DNA of 64,000 nucleotides. Origin: Shewanella piezotolerans WP3 (GTDB lineage Bacteria > Pseudomonadota > Gammaproteobacteria > Enterobacterales > Shewanellaceae). Every line of letters starts with the position of its first letter. The first letter of the stretch is position 1. Shown in pieces: positions 1 to 8,906 of this stretch. The notes beneath the pieces were generated by a model, which was not told where the DNA came from, ran no database searches, and saw nothing but the letters and a program-made list of their open reading frames with translations. The translations under genes and the position numbers were made by a program. The stretch is from assembly GCF_000014885.1 (NCBI RefSeq), contig NC_011566.1:2523501-2587500 (forward strand), read 5' to 3'.

Positions 1-415
1 TTGATTCTTCGTAACCAACTTTGATTGACCAGCAGTTAGGATCAGCTCTGTCTTCAGCAAAGACTTGAATATCTTTAGCGTCTAAAGATATTAACTCTGC
101 TATGCCATAACCGACGCCTTGCTCGCCTAATGTTTCTGGGTACTTGTACCAAGAATCAACAGGGCCGAGGTTTGTTTGAATCGCACGTTCTGCATCTGGA
201 CCGGTATCAGGAGTGTTATCAATCACACCTTTCACATGCACTAGAGAAGCGATACTATGCATGCTTCCCTGAATCGATTTTAATGTGCTTATACGCGCAT
301 CTGTAGAGAGGTTGATGAACTTAGGGGCGGCAATCACGGCTAAAATACCCAGTATGATTATGACCACGACTAATTCAATAAGAGTGAAGCCTGCGCTAGT
401 TTTAGGATTTTCCAT
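1..415 (-). CDS. Type IV-like prepilin (MshA/PilE family), 3' end cut off by window
   Basis: The reading frame runs from ATG at 415 leftwards and is still open at base 1, so at least 138 residues are present and the C-terminus is missing. The protein starts MENPKTSAGFTLIELVVVII, which is a class III prepilin leader: a short hydrophilic peptide, a Gly-Phe cleavage site for prepilin peptidase PilD, Glu at position +5 and a long hydrophobic helix. The following APKFINLSTDAR segment is typical of MSHA-type pilins. It would be assembled into a pilus or pseudopilus in the inner membrane. Whether it is a major or minor pilin cannot be told from this fragment. No other pilus gene lies in the window. 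Confidence 0.88.
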   Translation of the reverse strand, partial: MENPKTSAGFTLIELVVVIIILGILAVIAAPKFINLSTDARISTLKSIQGSMHSIASLVHVKGVIDNTPDTGPDAERAIQTNLGPVDSWYKYPETLGEQGVGYGIAELISLDAKDIQVFAEDRADPNCWSIKVGYEES

Positions 416-1032
416 ATCTTTTACTTTCCATTACGTGTTGCCAACCGTCACTTTTTGCAACGAGCGGTAAATATTAGCCGTAAAATACGTCACTGCCTCA
501 CAAATGGCAACTGGCTATTTTTGATAGATATAGCCGTTATTATGACTTTACAAATATTTTGTGTTGAATTGATCAAGTGATACAACATCGGCGTTGTATA
601 CTCAGTAGTATAAGGGGCACTTTGAATGGCTTTAGTCAATGCTAGGTTAGTATTGGTTGAAGCTTATCTTTGATGAACTAATACCAATTGCATTAAGTAT
701 TTGAGCAGTTCAGAGCCCCTCAGTCTTTTCAATTCAAAACGCATTGGTAAAGAAATGGTTATTCCCTTTTAAGCCAATGCAAAGCAGAAGTGGAAAGACT
801 GAGAGGCTCACGTAGTGCGGCTGAGGTTAAACAAATTGGCAAAACGCTGTTTGCTTCGCCATGGGATTTGGATATACGACTAAATGGATTTAGGAGGTAG
901 AGCGAAGCAGGATGCCAGAGCCGAGAATAACTATTAGCTCAAATTCCACTACTTGCCTACAGCGTTTTGAATTCCCGCTGAATGGTCAAACTTTTAATGC
1001 AATTGGTATAATGTGGCTTAAAATGGTTATTG
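416..1032. other. Intergenic region holding a repeat element
   Basis: This 617-base stretch lies between the prepilin and the RecX-like gene. Its left part should contain the prepilin promoter, on the minus strand, but I cannot assign boxes with confidence. From 682 to 1008 it is occupied by the inverted-end repeat described separately. No convincing open reading frame is present. Confidence 0.6.
682..1008. repeat. MITE-like repeat with inverted ends
   Basis: The ends TACCAATTGCATTAA (682-696) and TTAATGCAATTGGTA (994-1008) are perfect 15-base inverted repeats, and the similarity continues imperfectly inwards for another 15 bases or so. Inside, a second pair (about 714-730 and 792-808, AGCCCCTCAGTCTTTTC against its near complement) can form a nested stem. 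There is no transposase frame, so this is a non-autonomous element or structured repeat. A block at about 751-775 (AGAAATGGTTATTCCCTTTT) recurs, inverted, near 20,000, so the window holds two related repeats. Confidence 0.72.
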
Positions 1033-1842
1033 CTAATTGGCTTCAATCTGCATGGCTTCTTTTATTTCATCTCTGCTAAAGCCCTTACGAGACAAATAAG
1101 CGTAGGCTTTGGTTTTATCCTTATAGTCAGATAAATCATAGCGTTTTTTAGCTAACTCTATTTTGCAGCTTTCATAGAAGTCGATATCTCCAGAAAGCGC
1201 CAATTGATAAACGGTTTCTTCAAACTCTGTGACATCGATTAGTCGCTGTTTTAGCTCCTGCAAAATTAGAGTTTCTCCCTTCCCCTTGTTAAATAGTTTT
1301 AGTATTTCTGAGTGCAGGTTTACTTTGTCCGCTTTTACGGCAAGCTTACAGCGTAACGTTTCACGTTGGGGGTGCTGTGCCAGAGCATAATCTATTTCTG
1401 CACGGCTAAAGCCCTTTGTTGTCATTTGGCTGTAAACTTTTTCTTTGTTGGTATTGTTAAAGTGTTCAAATCGGTTAAGGAGTCTGCTGGTGGCCATCTC
1501 ATAGGAATCGATTTGACGGGCTTCAATAACTTGTTCTATCGCAGTGTCTACATCAATTGCCGATAGACCACGTAGCTGTAACTTTCGCTTAATGGCACCT
1601 GAGCCAATTTCATTACCGAAAGCCATTTCACAATATCGCACAGCAAAATTAACATCGCTCTTCAGATAACCGCTTTCTATAAGTTTGGCCAGAACCGTCT
1701 CTATCCACTCTTGCTTATCCGTTTTACGTTCAAGCTTTGAGCGAATTTCTTTGATGGTAAAATCTTGTTGGCTTAAGTGCCAATAGGCGCTGTTGTAAAC
1801 GTTATCAATTGTTTTGGCTTGGCGAAGGGGCGCACGTTGCAT
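1033..1842 (-). CDS. RecX-family protein, tandem double-length form
   Basis: RecX proteins are small all-helical regulators that bind RecA and modulate its filaments. They are usually about 150 residues, built from three three-helix repeats. This protein has 269 residues. The N-terminal half (about 12-150) reads like a complete RecX and ends in KEKVYSQMTTKGFSRAEIDY. The C-terminal half repeats the theme and ends in KTKAYAYLSRKGFSRDEIKE, so it looks like a duplication inside the gene. The start at 1842 gives MQRAPLRQ and is kept because the helical repeats begin soon after. It is not next to recA here, so it may be a paralogue of the standard recX. Its role is inferred from family only. Confidence 0.72.
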   Translation of the reverse strand: MQRAPLRQAKTIDNVYNSAYWHLSQQDFTIKEIRSKLERKTDKQEWIETVLAKLIESGYLKSDVNFAVRYCEMAFGNEIGSGAIKRKLQLRGLSAIDVDTAIEQVIEARQIDSYEMATSRLLNRFEHFNNTNKEKVYSQMTTKGFSRAEIDYALAQHPQRETLRCKLAVKADKVNLHSEILKLFNKGKGETLILQELKQRLIDVTEFEETVYQLALSGDIDFYESCKIELAKKRYDLSDYKDKTKAYAYLSRKGFSRDEIKEAMQIEAN

Positions 1843-2028
1843 AGGAGCTGATCTGGTGTTTGAAAATGTCTCAATGAGTGTACCAGACCGATAAGCGTTT
1901 GAGTACGCTCGTTATACATTACACTTTATTGGTGTTACATTTTTACCCGCTGGGAGCTTGATATTAACGCTCTCTATGGTTGGCGAATATGCAGGTCGTG
2001 TGTGCTCGAAATATTAGCGTAGAATAGC

Positions 2029-2053
2029 GGCATAAGCGCACAAGGCTTATGCC
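2029..2053. other. Perfect 9-bp hairpin between two minus-strand genes
   Basis: GGCATAAGC (2029-2037) pairs with GCTTATGCC (2045-2053) across a 7-base loop. It lies just downstream of the maturase gene on the minus strand. There is no T run after it on that strand, so it is not a standard intrinsic terminator; it may stabilise the mRNA 3' end. Confidence 0.4.
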
Positions 2054-2069
2054 AAACCGATAGAGCAAG

Positions 2070-3332
2070 TTACACTGTTTTTCTTACCTGATGGCCCATA
2101 GCACTCACTATTTGGCACATATAAGTGTCGATATGCTTGAAAAACATATGCCAGCCTTGGCACAGATAATTATGACCCACTTCACCGTCGTAGGAGCGTA
2201 CAAAGCGATTCTTAGGACATTCACCGAAACAGGCAAATTTGTAGTCACAGTTTTGGCACTGCTTTGTTAGGGTGCGGCTTTTGGCAAATCCAAAAGCTTG
2301 TTGCTTCGCAGAAAACGCCATTTGGTCAAGCGGTTTTTCGTGAATATTGCCAATTTTATATTCAGGATAAACGTAGTGGTCACAGGCAAATACGTCACCG
2401 TTTGGCTCCATCGCTAAGCCTTTGCCACACAATGAGCCTAATGTGCATAAGGGGTTGGTTCTCCCCATCCAAGTTTCTACGCAGGCTTCAAAATACTGTA
2501 CGTTTACTCTTCCTAAATCCTGTTTTACCCACTCATCAAAGACTGTACACAAGAAAGTTCCCCAGCCTTCACTTGATACCGACCAACTTGTGACGACGGA
2601 GCCTAACTCGCCAGGTTGAGCTTGCTTACTGCCAAGAATTGGGAGTTGTTCTTTTTGCCAATGATGCGGAGCCGTTTCTCTAAACGTTTCTGGCTCTGCG
2701 ATAGGAATAAACTGTATTTGCGGCGATCGCACTTCATCTCGCAAGAAACGGTAGATCTCTAACGGATTCTGGCTGGTGAGCTTATTGATACAAGTCAGCG
2801 TTGCAAAGTTCACTTTATGTTTATGCAATAGTGTAATTCCGGCCATGACTTGCTTGAAAGTGCCACGACCCGCTCGGTTTTTACGATAAGCGTTGTGGTA
2901 CATCTCTGGCCCATCAATGCTTAAACCGACTAAAAAATTGTGCTTGGATAAAAAATAGCACCAAGCATCAGTTAGCAAGGTCCCGTTGGTTTGCAGGTCA
3001 TTAGATATCAAAACTCCTTTAGGAGCGTATTTAGCCTGTAAGCGGACGACCTCTTTGAAATAATCAAGTCCGAGCATAGTCGGTTCACCGCCTTGCCAAG
3101 TAAAGATGATCTCAGGCGTATTTTGCTGTTCTATATATTGCTTGATGTAAGATTCAAGCTGATCGAATGGCATCTCTGGGCTGCAACCTTTCTTATATTC
3201 AAGAAGATCTTGTTTACTTAAGTAGTAGCAGTAGGTGCAGTCGATGTTACATGCAGCGCCAATAGGCTTACTCATCACATGAAATCGTTTGCTTGCTTTT
3301 CCATTATGTAAATTGATTTTGATTGGTTGCAT
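2070..3332 (-). CDS. Anaerobic sulfatase-maturating enzyme (radical SAM, SPASM)
   Basis: This 420-residue protein belongs to the anSME family, which converts the active-site Cys or Ser of type I sulfatases to C-alpha-formylglycine using S-adenosylmethionine and iron-sulfur clusters in the cytoplasm. The radical-SAM motif CNIDCTYCYY places cluster ligands at C28, C32 and C35. The C-terminal third carries the SPASM cysteines (CTLGSLCG, ACDHY, CQNCDYKFACFGEC) for two auxiliary clusters. I start at 3332 (MQPIKINLH) because GGAG lies 6 bases upstream; an ATG four codons further out would have that GGAG inside its own coding sequence. Both sulfatases in the window have the Cys-type motif and are plausible substrates. 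Confidence 0.9.
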   Translation of the reverse strand: MQPIKINLHNGKASKRFHVMSKPIGAACNIDCTYCYYLSKQDLLEYKKGCSPEMPFDQLESYIKQYIEQQNTPEIIFTWQGGEPTMLGLDYFKEVVRLQAKYAPKGVLISNDLQTNGTLLTDAWCYFLSKHNFLVGLSIDGPEMYHNAYRKNRAGRGTFKQVMAGITLLHKHKVNFATLTCINKLTSQNPLEIYRFLRDEVRSPQIQFIPIAEPETFRETAPHHWQKEQLPILGSKQAQPGELGSVVTSWSVSSEGWGTFLCTVFDEWVKQDLGRVNVQYFEACVETWMGRTNPLCTLGSLCGKGLAMEPNGDVFACDHYVYPEYKIGNIHEKPLDQMAFSAKQQAFGFAKSRTLTKQCQNCDYKFACFGECPKNRFVRSYDGEVGHNYLCQGWHMFFKHIDTYMCQIVSAMGHQVRKTV

Positions 3333-3462
3333 TATTAACTCCATTGGAACGCTAAGGGCGATCGGTATCTAACATCGGTAATTATAAAGCGAAAGCTAAA
3401 CTACCCCTGTGAATCGGGACTCACTGCGACAAAAACAAGTGTTTTTACCAGCTATAGCCAAG

Positions 3463-3492
3463 CAATAAAAAAGCCAGCTTGTTGCTGGCTTT
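3463..3492 (-). terminator. Rho-independent terminator after the outer-membrane protein
   Basis: AAAGCCAGC (3470-3478) pairs with GCTGGCTTT (3484-3492) around a 5-base loop. Read on the minus strand it is followed by a T-rich tract (complement of 3463-3472), so it ends transcription from the gene at 3525-4307 before the maturase. Confidence 0.8.
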
Positions 3493-3524
3493 GTTGCTTA
3501 GGGATCGCTAAATTCTATTTGGTA

Positions 3525-4307
3525 TTAGAACTGTTGGTTGTACTCTAAGCGGAAGTCACCGTCACTGAAGCTATTTTGACTTGTGTTATACCAAAGACGA
3601 AAATTTTGCTTTGGTGTCATCTGCCAGCTCAAGACAAACTCATGGGTTAGACCATCGCTACCGCGTAGGTTATCTGTATATAGCTGGTCGCCAAAAATAG
3701 CTTGAGTATACACTGGGTTATAGTTAGCCCAGATTGTATCGGTTAGTTGGAATTTGTTGTACAAGGTGAAACTTGCAAAGGCAAAGTCGGAATGTAAGCC
3801 GGTTGAGTCGCCATCTGCAGAGGTCATAGAACCATCATTGTATTGGACACCAGCTGCAATAATTGGGAATGCTTGCCAAAACCCGACTTTCGGTAGGGCT
3901 TGGATCATGCCAATTGACGCTGTACCTGAATTGGTGTCGAAGTTATGGATAACATCCATAGAGATCCCACGGCCGTTGGTCATGTCTACATCGAACTTTC
4001 TAAAGCGTAGCTCAGAGATACCATCATTAGCCATATCTGGGTTCATTGCACTCGAACCTTCATCTTTAGTGTGTTCGCCAAACATGCTTTTTAACTCAAA
4101 AAGAACCATCGACATATCCGTTGCCGAGCCGGTATCAAGTGTCTTACCGAGTTTAAAGTTAATACCATTTGTACCGTAAGAGCCTCCAACCTGCGTGTAC
4201 ACGGCAAGTGGATCTGACATGTCCTGAACTTCTTTTTCTTCTGCGAAAGCTGCAGTGCTAAAAAACGGTACAGTTAGAAAGCCTAATAGTGCGGTTTGTA
4301 ATTTCAC
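3525..4307 (-). CDS. Putative outer-membrane beta-barrel protein
   Basis: The protein has 260 residues. A signal peptide is clear (MKLQTALLGFLTVPFFSTAAFA, cleavage before EEKEV). The mature part has alternating polar and aromatic strands and ends in Phe, as outer-membrane barrels usually do. I do not recognise a named family. It lies 99 bases downstream of the multihaem cytochrome gene on the same strand, so the two may be co-transcribed, and it may serve that respiratory system as a porin. That link rests on position only. A terminator follows. Confidence 0.6.
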   Translation of the reverse strand: MKLQTALLGFLTVPFFSTAAFAEEKEVQDMSDPLAVYTQVGGSYGTNGINFKLGKTLDTGSATDMSMVLFELKSMFGEHTKDEGSSAMNPDMANDGISELRFRKFDVDMTNGRGISMDVIHNFDTNSGTASIGMIQALPKVGFWQAFPIIAAGVQYNDGSMTSADGDSTGLHSDFAFASFTLYNKFQLTDTIWANYNPVYTQAIFGDQLYTDNLRGSDGLTHEFVLSWQMTPKQNFRLWYNTSQNSFSDGDFRLEYNQQF

Positions 4308-4406
4308 TTAATTCACCCAAAGTCACAATTTCAATGGGCTCATAGTAGGGCAGAGAGGAGAACCAAAATACTCGTAGATATTCCAGTTTTCCTCATTACG
4401 CTATGG

Positions 4407-6716
4407 TTAATTACTCGTATAATTAAAGCGAGTTTTGAGTTGATTTACCGCTTCTGCAGGCGCTCTGGTTGATAACTCTTGTAAACACTGGTTTGCTTGT
4501 GGACTTTTATTACTGAGCATCAACTCGCATAGTGCATAAAGGTATTGTGGATTGCCACTGACTTGATAAGCTTTGTCAAATGCAGCTCCAGCCTCTGAAA
4601 CCGATGTTGGCGTGATTGCTATTGCATATACATACCAGAAACGGCCATTATCAGGCTCTAACTCAGTTGCTGTTTTGAGGTAATTAATCGCCTGTGAGGT
4701 TTGTTTAGCTCGTAGCAGTGCCAGAGCCATACTGAACGGAATTGAGCCTGACGTAGGTTGCGCTAACAGACCTCGTTCTAGAATTTCCATTGCTAGATTA
4801 TCTTTACCCTGAGTACGATACAAATCTGCCAAGTTAATATACGCGGCTGCGTAGTTGGCTTGTACCTCAATCGCCGCTTTATACTCCTTAATCGCTTTAT
4901 CTGTTAAGCCCTGATTGGCATAAAGATGGGCAAGATTAGTTCTCGCAAATCCGCGATCGCCGTTAAATTTCAATATCTCTACATATTCGGCTAAAGGCCG
5001 TTTTAACTGGTGTTGCTGTTCTGGTGTCAATTCAGGCCAAAAGCCAGCTAATGCGCCAGCAGCTTGACTGCGCACCATGAGCACATCATCGTCTAATAAG
5101 GGGGCTAACATTCGCCACCTGTCAGCAATGGGATAGGGCGCACTGCCTTGTATGGTGGCAAACCTTAGCATTGGTTCATCGTTACGGGTCGCTCTTGCGA
5201 CTGCCACAAGGCCGTTGCGGCCGGGATACTGTTGTAAACGCTCAATGGCAGCTGCACGTATAACCGTTGGTTGGCTACTATCTTGGGCGATGTAAGATAG
5301 CTGATCGCCTGCTGCTGGAAGACCGGCTCTAGCACCAGCAAACGCACTGCTAAAATGTTTTGCATCATACTGGTTTAACGATGGATACCACGTTGAGGTT
5401 TTATCGACAGCCCAAGCTGTATCTTTATCTTGATGGCATTGGTTACAAGCGTTAGGGGTACCTATTCTTTGTGAGTTGCCAGGATTGGGAATACTAAAGC
5501 TATGATCACGCCTTTTATCAATCTGCATATAGGTTGTTTGCGGCATATGACAATTGACACACTGTGCACCGCTGCTGTTAGTCTGGTGATGATGATGTTC
5601 ACTATTATCAAATTTTGCTGGACTATGACATTGGCTGCAAAGGGCGTTATTAGGTAACACTAATTTCGTCGAATGGGGGTTGTGGCAATTGCTGCAAACC
5701 ACGCCATTATGATGCATTTTTGACTGTAAAAAAGATCCATAAACATAGTCTTCATCGTAGACTTGTCCGTCATCATAATAGTGCTGTTGGCTGATAAGAT
5801 TAAGCTGGTAACGATCGCCATAGTCACTATTTACGAGCGGGTTACTATCGCTTATCTGTAGACGGCGGCTATGACATTGTGCGCAAGTCTGCAGTTGGTT
5901 ACTGTGCCCATTGTTAATGGGTGTAGCAGTATCGGTGTTTTTACTGGTTTCTTGGTTATTGGATTGCCAAGTCCATTGCGAGACGGGCTTAGTTAAGTCT
6001 CTGCTGAAACCTTTTTTCTCATCTTTATTACTACGACGGTCTTCATTAGCTGCCCAGGATAGGTGCTTGCTAGCCGCTCCATGGCAGGCTTCACAGCCTA
6101 CATTGATTTCTGAAAACGTAGTATTAAAACGATTATTTTCGACATCATAGTTCTTTTTGACATTGGTTGAATGGCAATCTGCGCACATAAAGTTCCAATT
6201 TTGACCGACATTTTGCCAGAAAAAATCATCATGTTTAGCACTGTTATCCGGATAAAGGTGGAACCATTTTTGGCCACCTTCTATTTTGGAACGGTTGTCC
6301 CAAGCAAACGGAATAAGTTGCACCCGCCCATCTTCGAATTCGACCATATATTGCTGTAAAGGGTCGATACCAAAGGTGTAGCTTATTTTAAAGTCATTAA
6401 ACTGACCGCTGCTATCTTCGATGTTTACCCAATATTCATCGCCTTTCTGAAAAAAACGGTTTTGCTTACCCATATAAGCGAAGTTTGTATCAAAGTCAGC
6501 AGCAACCGATGATGTTGTCGCATGCTTCATTGCCATATCGTGATCAGAACCGCTCCAATCTTCAAATGCTTGTTGGTGGCATTGCTGACATTCGAAAGAG
6601 CCAACAAATTCAGTAGCTACTGCTGGCTGAGTTGCCAATAGCCCTGTTAGTAAAAGACCGATTAAGCGGCTTTTTGGCTGCCATTGAGTAACTACTAAGT
6701 TTTGTAAGCCGTTAAT
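4407..6716 (-). CDS. Periplasmic octahaem cytochrome c with HEAT-like and TPR region; probable ATT start
   Basis: Eight CXXCH haem-binding motifs are visible in the first half (CQQCH, CADCH, CEACH, CAQCH, CSNCH, CSQCH, CVNCH, CNQCH). A HEAT-like stretch and several tetratricopeptide repeats fill the C-terminal 300 residues. It should carry electrons or act as a reductase in the periplasm; the TPRs suggest a protein partner. The substrate is unknown. The first usual start codon in frame is TTG at 6638, but that would cut through a signal peptide: upstream codons encode SRLIGLLLTGLLATQPAVA. From the TTG at 6638 back to the in-frame stop at 6738-6740 there is no other ATG, GTG, TTG or CTG. An ATT at 6716-6714 has GGGAG six bases upstream, so I place the start there (769 residues). 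The two-component genes lie directly upstream on the same strand. Confidence 0.75.
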   Translation of the reverse strand: MNGLQNLVVTQWQPKSRLIGLLLTGLLATQPAVATEFVGSFECQQCHQQAFEDWSGSDHDMAMKHATTSSVAADFDTNFAYMGKQNRFFQKGDEYWVNIEDSSGQFNDFKISYTFGIDPLQQYMVEFEDGRVQLIPFAWDNRSKIEGGQKWFHLYPDNSAKHDDFFWQNVGQNWNFMCADCHSTNVKKNYDVENNRFNTTFSEINVGCEACHGAASKHLSWAANEDRRSNKDEKKGFSRDLTKPVSQWTWQSNNQETSKNTDTATPINNGHSNQLQTCAQCHSRRLQISDSNPLVNSDYGDRYQLNLISQQHYYDDGQVYDEDYVYGSFLQSKMHHNGVVCSNCHNPHSTKLVLPNNALCSQCHSPAKFDNSEHHHHQTNSSGAQCVNCHMPQTTYMQIDKRRDHSFSIPNPGNSQRIGTPNACNQCHQDKDTAWAVDKTSTWYPSLNQYDAKHFSSAFAGARAGLPAAGDQLSYIAQDSSQPTVIRAAAIERLQQYPGRNGLVAVARATRNDEPMLRFATIQGSAPYPIADRWRMLAPLLDDDVLMVRSQAAGALAGFWPELTPEQQHQLKRPLAEYVEILKFNGDRGFARTNLAHLYANQGLTDKAIKEYKAAIEVQANYAAAYINLADLYRTQGKDNLAMEILERGLLAQPTSGSIPFSMALALLRAKQTSQAINYLKTATELEPDNGRFWYVYAIAITPTSVSEAGAAFDKAYQVSGNPQYLYALCELMLSNKSPQANQCLQELSTRAPAEAVNQLKTRFNYTSN

Positions 6717-6758
6717 AATATTCTCCCTTTTGAATATTTACTTTTCTTATATACGTTT

Positions 6759-7349
6759 TTATACCAAACCACGAGAAAGTGCATATTGAATAAGTTCAGC
6801 ACTACTTTTCGCTTCGATAAGTTTCATTATTGAATATTTGTGAAATTCAACGGTACGCGGGGATATAAATAACGCATCAGCAACCTGTTTTGCGGATTTT
6901 CCCTGAGCTAATAATCGCAGCACGCTCAGTTGTCTAGCTGATAAAGTCGGGGCGCTATCCTCTACTTGTACTGACTTGGATAAATATTGCTTGCCGGCTA
7001 AGACGCTATTCACAGCATCGACAAGATCATCAGTTGCTTCATGTTTTAATACGTAACCCAATGCGCCGGCGGCAATAGCACCTTCAGCATATTCTTGCTC
7101 ATCATGCATCGTGAGACAAATGACGCGTAGATCTTTCTTAATACGTTTAAGGGCAGCGACAGCTGCTATACCTGTCATCCCTGGCATACTGATATCGGTT
7201 ATAACAAGTTCAGGGTCATGTTGTTTAACTAGCTCGACCAACTCTTCGCCATCCTTTGCAATCGCAAGAACTTGATGTTCTGCTTTTAAAAGGCCCGCGA
7301 TACCTTGAGCAACTATTAAATGGTCGTCTGCGATAATAATTCTACTCAT
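6759..7349 (-). CDS. NarL/FixJ-type response regulator
   Basis: This is a 196-residue DNA-binding response regulator. The receiver domain (about 1-120) has the acidic pair D8-D9, the phospho-acceptor D52 in LVITDISMPG and the conserved Lys in YVLKHE. A LuxR-type helix-turn-helix follows (LSARQLSVLRLLAQGKSAKQ onwards). I start at ATG 7349 (MSRIIIADDH), which has AAGGA just upstream and puts the receiver fold at the N-terminus; a longer frame reaching 7427 adds a non-homologous tail. It overlaps the kinase stop by 8 bases, so the two are translationally coupled. The neighbouring cytochrome and sulfatase genes are its most likely targets. Confidence 0.9.
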   Translation of the reverse strand: MSRIIIADDHLIVAQGIAGLLKAEHQVLAIAKDGEELVELVKQHDPELVITDISMPGMTGIAAVAALKRIKKDLRVICLTMHDEQEYAEGAIAAGALGYVLKHEATDDLVDAVNSVLAGKQYLSKSVQVEDSAPTLSARQLSVLRLLAQGKSAKQVADALFISPRTVEFHKYSIMKLIEAKSSAELIQYALSRGLV

Positions 7350-8526
7350 AGTGTTCCTTAATTGCTGGAATAGTGATGCTAACTTCAAAGCCGCCATCTT
7401 CTGGACTGGTAAACTCTGCGTCACCACCTAATAACTGTGCTCTTTCTCGTATACTTACCAAGCCTATGCTGCCCTTGCTTTTTTCGAGATTATCTTTGCA
7501 ACCAATACCGTCATCGAGGATCTGTAACGTTAAACGATTGTCTGTTATCTCTATCGAAATGAAGACGGCAGAGGCTTGTGAATGTTTAATGACATTATTT
7601 AATGATTCCTGCAATATCCGGTAAAGGTTTAGTGAAAGCTCCTTTTTAAGCGGGGGAATTTCACCGAACATCGTATGCAGTTCAAGTGCCTTGACCCCAG
7701 TTATTCGTCTCGCTTCGGATTTTAAAGCCGCAATCAGACCAAGGTCTTCTAACATAGCAGGGTGTAGTGAGCGTGATAGTGCCTGCATATCCTTCGCAAT
7801 TTGTTGGATATTAATGTGTAGATCTTTTGCTTCTGGCTTTACGCTTTCACGTACTATACCAAACACGTTATTTGCCTTTATCGTCAATAGAGCGAGTCGC
7901 TGAGAAAAATTATCGTGTAATTCCCGAGAAAGCAATCGCCGCTCTGTTTCTTGATTTTCCATTAAATGACGTGAAAGTGACTCAAGCTCTTTATTTTGAT
8001 TTTGCAAAGACATCCAGAAATGGTAACGCTCATAGGAGGCCGCTAACACTTGGCCTAAGGTTTTTATTCGCTCAATTAAAACGGGGCTCCAACCATTGTG
8101 GTCTTTGTAACGACTGCAAGCTATCCCACCCCAAATTCTATCTCTTACCTTTATCGGGATAACTACATGAGCGACGATCCCTGCCATACCAACTAGCTCA
8201 ATTTCTTCTTGTGTAAAAACCTCTTCAATAGGCCCGGTATGAATAATCGCTTCACCTGCGGAAATTCTATCCAGGTAGGGGCTTTTGAATCCCTTGCCGA
8301 CCATTTTTGTCGGTGTGTATCCAGGAGCTGCCACAGAGTAGGCACCCTCATGCACATTGTCTTTAGTGATTCGCACCAATGACATGCGTTGTACTTTAGC
8401 AAACGGCATATAGGAGCTAAGCCCTGAACAGATCACTGCGGGTATATTTGAGGTCTCTTCTTCTAAAAGACGATTTGATATGTCAGCAAAAAATCGTTCT
8501 GCTTTTGAAATTTTTTCTGTGTCCAT
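7342..8526 (-). CDS. GAF-domain sensor histidine kinase (NarX/DegS class)
   Basis: The 394-residue protein has no membrane segment, so it is a soluble sensor. Residues about 20-165 look like a GAF domain, which binds small ligands or haem. A HisKA_3 dimerisation helix follows, with the phospho-accepting His in RRLLSRELHDNFSQRL (about residue 204). The HATPase domain shows the N box ESLNNVIKHS and the G boxes DDGIGC and GSIGLVSIRERA. It is co-transcribed with the response regulator at 6759-7349. The signal it senses is unknown. Given the cytochrome downstream and the sulfatase across the divergent promoter, a redox or substrate signal is possible. Confidence 0.88.
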   Translation of the reverse strand: MDTEKISKAERFFADISNRLLEEETSNIPAVICSGLSSYMPFAKVQRMSLVRITKDNVHEGAYSVAAPGYTPTKMVGKGFKSPYLDRISAGEAIIHTGPIEEVFTQEEIELVGMAGIVAHVVIPIKVRDRIWGGIACSRYKDHNGWSPVLIERIKTLGQVLAASYERYHFWMSLQNQNKELESLSRHLMENQETERRLLSRELHDNFSQRLALLTIKANNVFGIVRESVKPEAKDLHINIQQIAKDMQALSRSLHPAMLEDLGLIAALKSEARRITGVKALELHTMFGEIPPLKKELSLNLYRILQESLNNVIKHSQASAVFISIEITDNRLTLQILDDGIGCKDNLEKSKGSIGLVSIRERAQLLGGDAEFTSPEDGGFEVSITIPAIKEHYE

Positions 8527-8906
8527 GCATTGGGACCTCGTAATTCATCTTTGTCGAATATTACTACATCTAATAAATAGCGCTTATCTTTTGATTAAGC
8601 CACTAAAACATAAGATAAACCTATAAAACTGGTGAAACTACTAGGTGCAAGTGGACGAGAGAAATTATCTTAGTTTTTTAAAATACCATTAAGCGATAAG
8701 ATTTTGTATATTTGCCGAGCAACAGTGCTTGTTCTTACTATGCATCTTAGGAAAATTCCCCCTTGCCATTCATCAAACAAGTAAATACCCGAGTTTTTTT
8801 TAAGGTGAATAGGGCGTTTAATTACGCCATCGATTCGAGTGTCATTGTTTTTCATTACTATAATGTAATCAAGCAGTGACAAAGAGATCTAATAGAGGGG
8901 AATAAA
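8527..8906. other. Divergent promoter region, kinase operon / sulfatase
   Basis: This 380-base gap separates the minus-strand kinase operon from the plus-strand sulfatase and must hold both promoters. A possible 70-residue minus-strand frame (8670-8882) is not convincing. AGGGG at about 8895-8899 is the ribosome-binding site for the sulfatase. I could not assign -35/-10 boxes or an operator with confidence. Confidence 0.5.

Noticed and set aside
8670..8882. 70-residue minus-strand frame between the kinase operon and the sulfatase
   Set aside because: No recognisable domain, weak start context and a position in a divergent promoter region.
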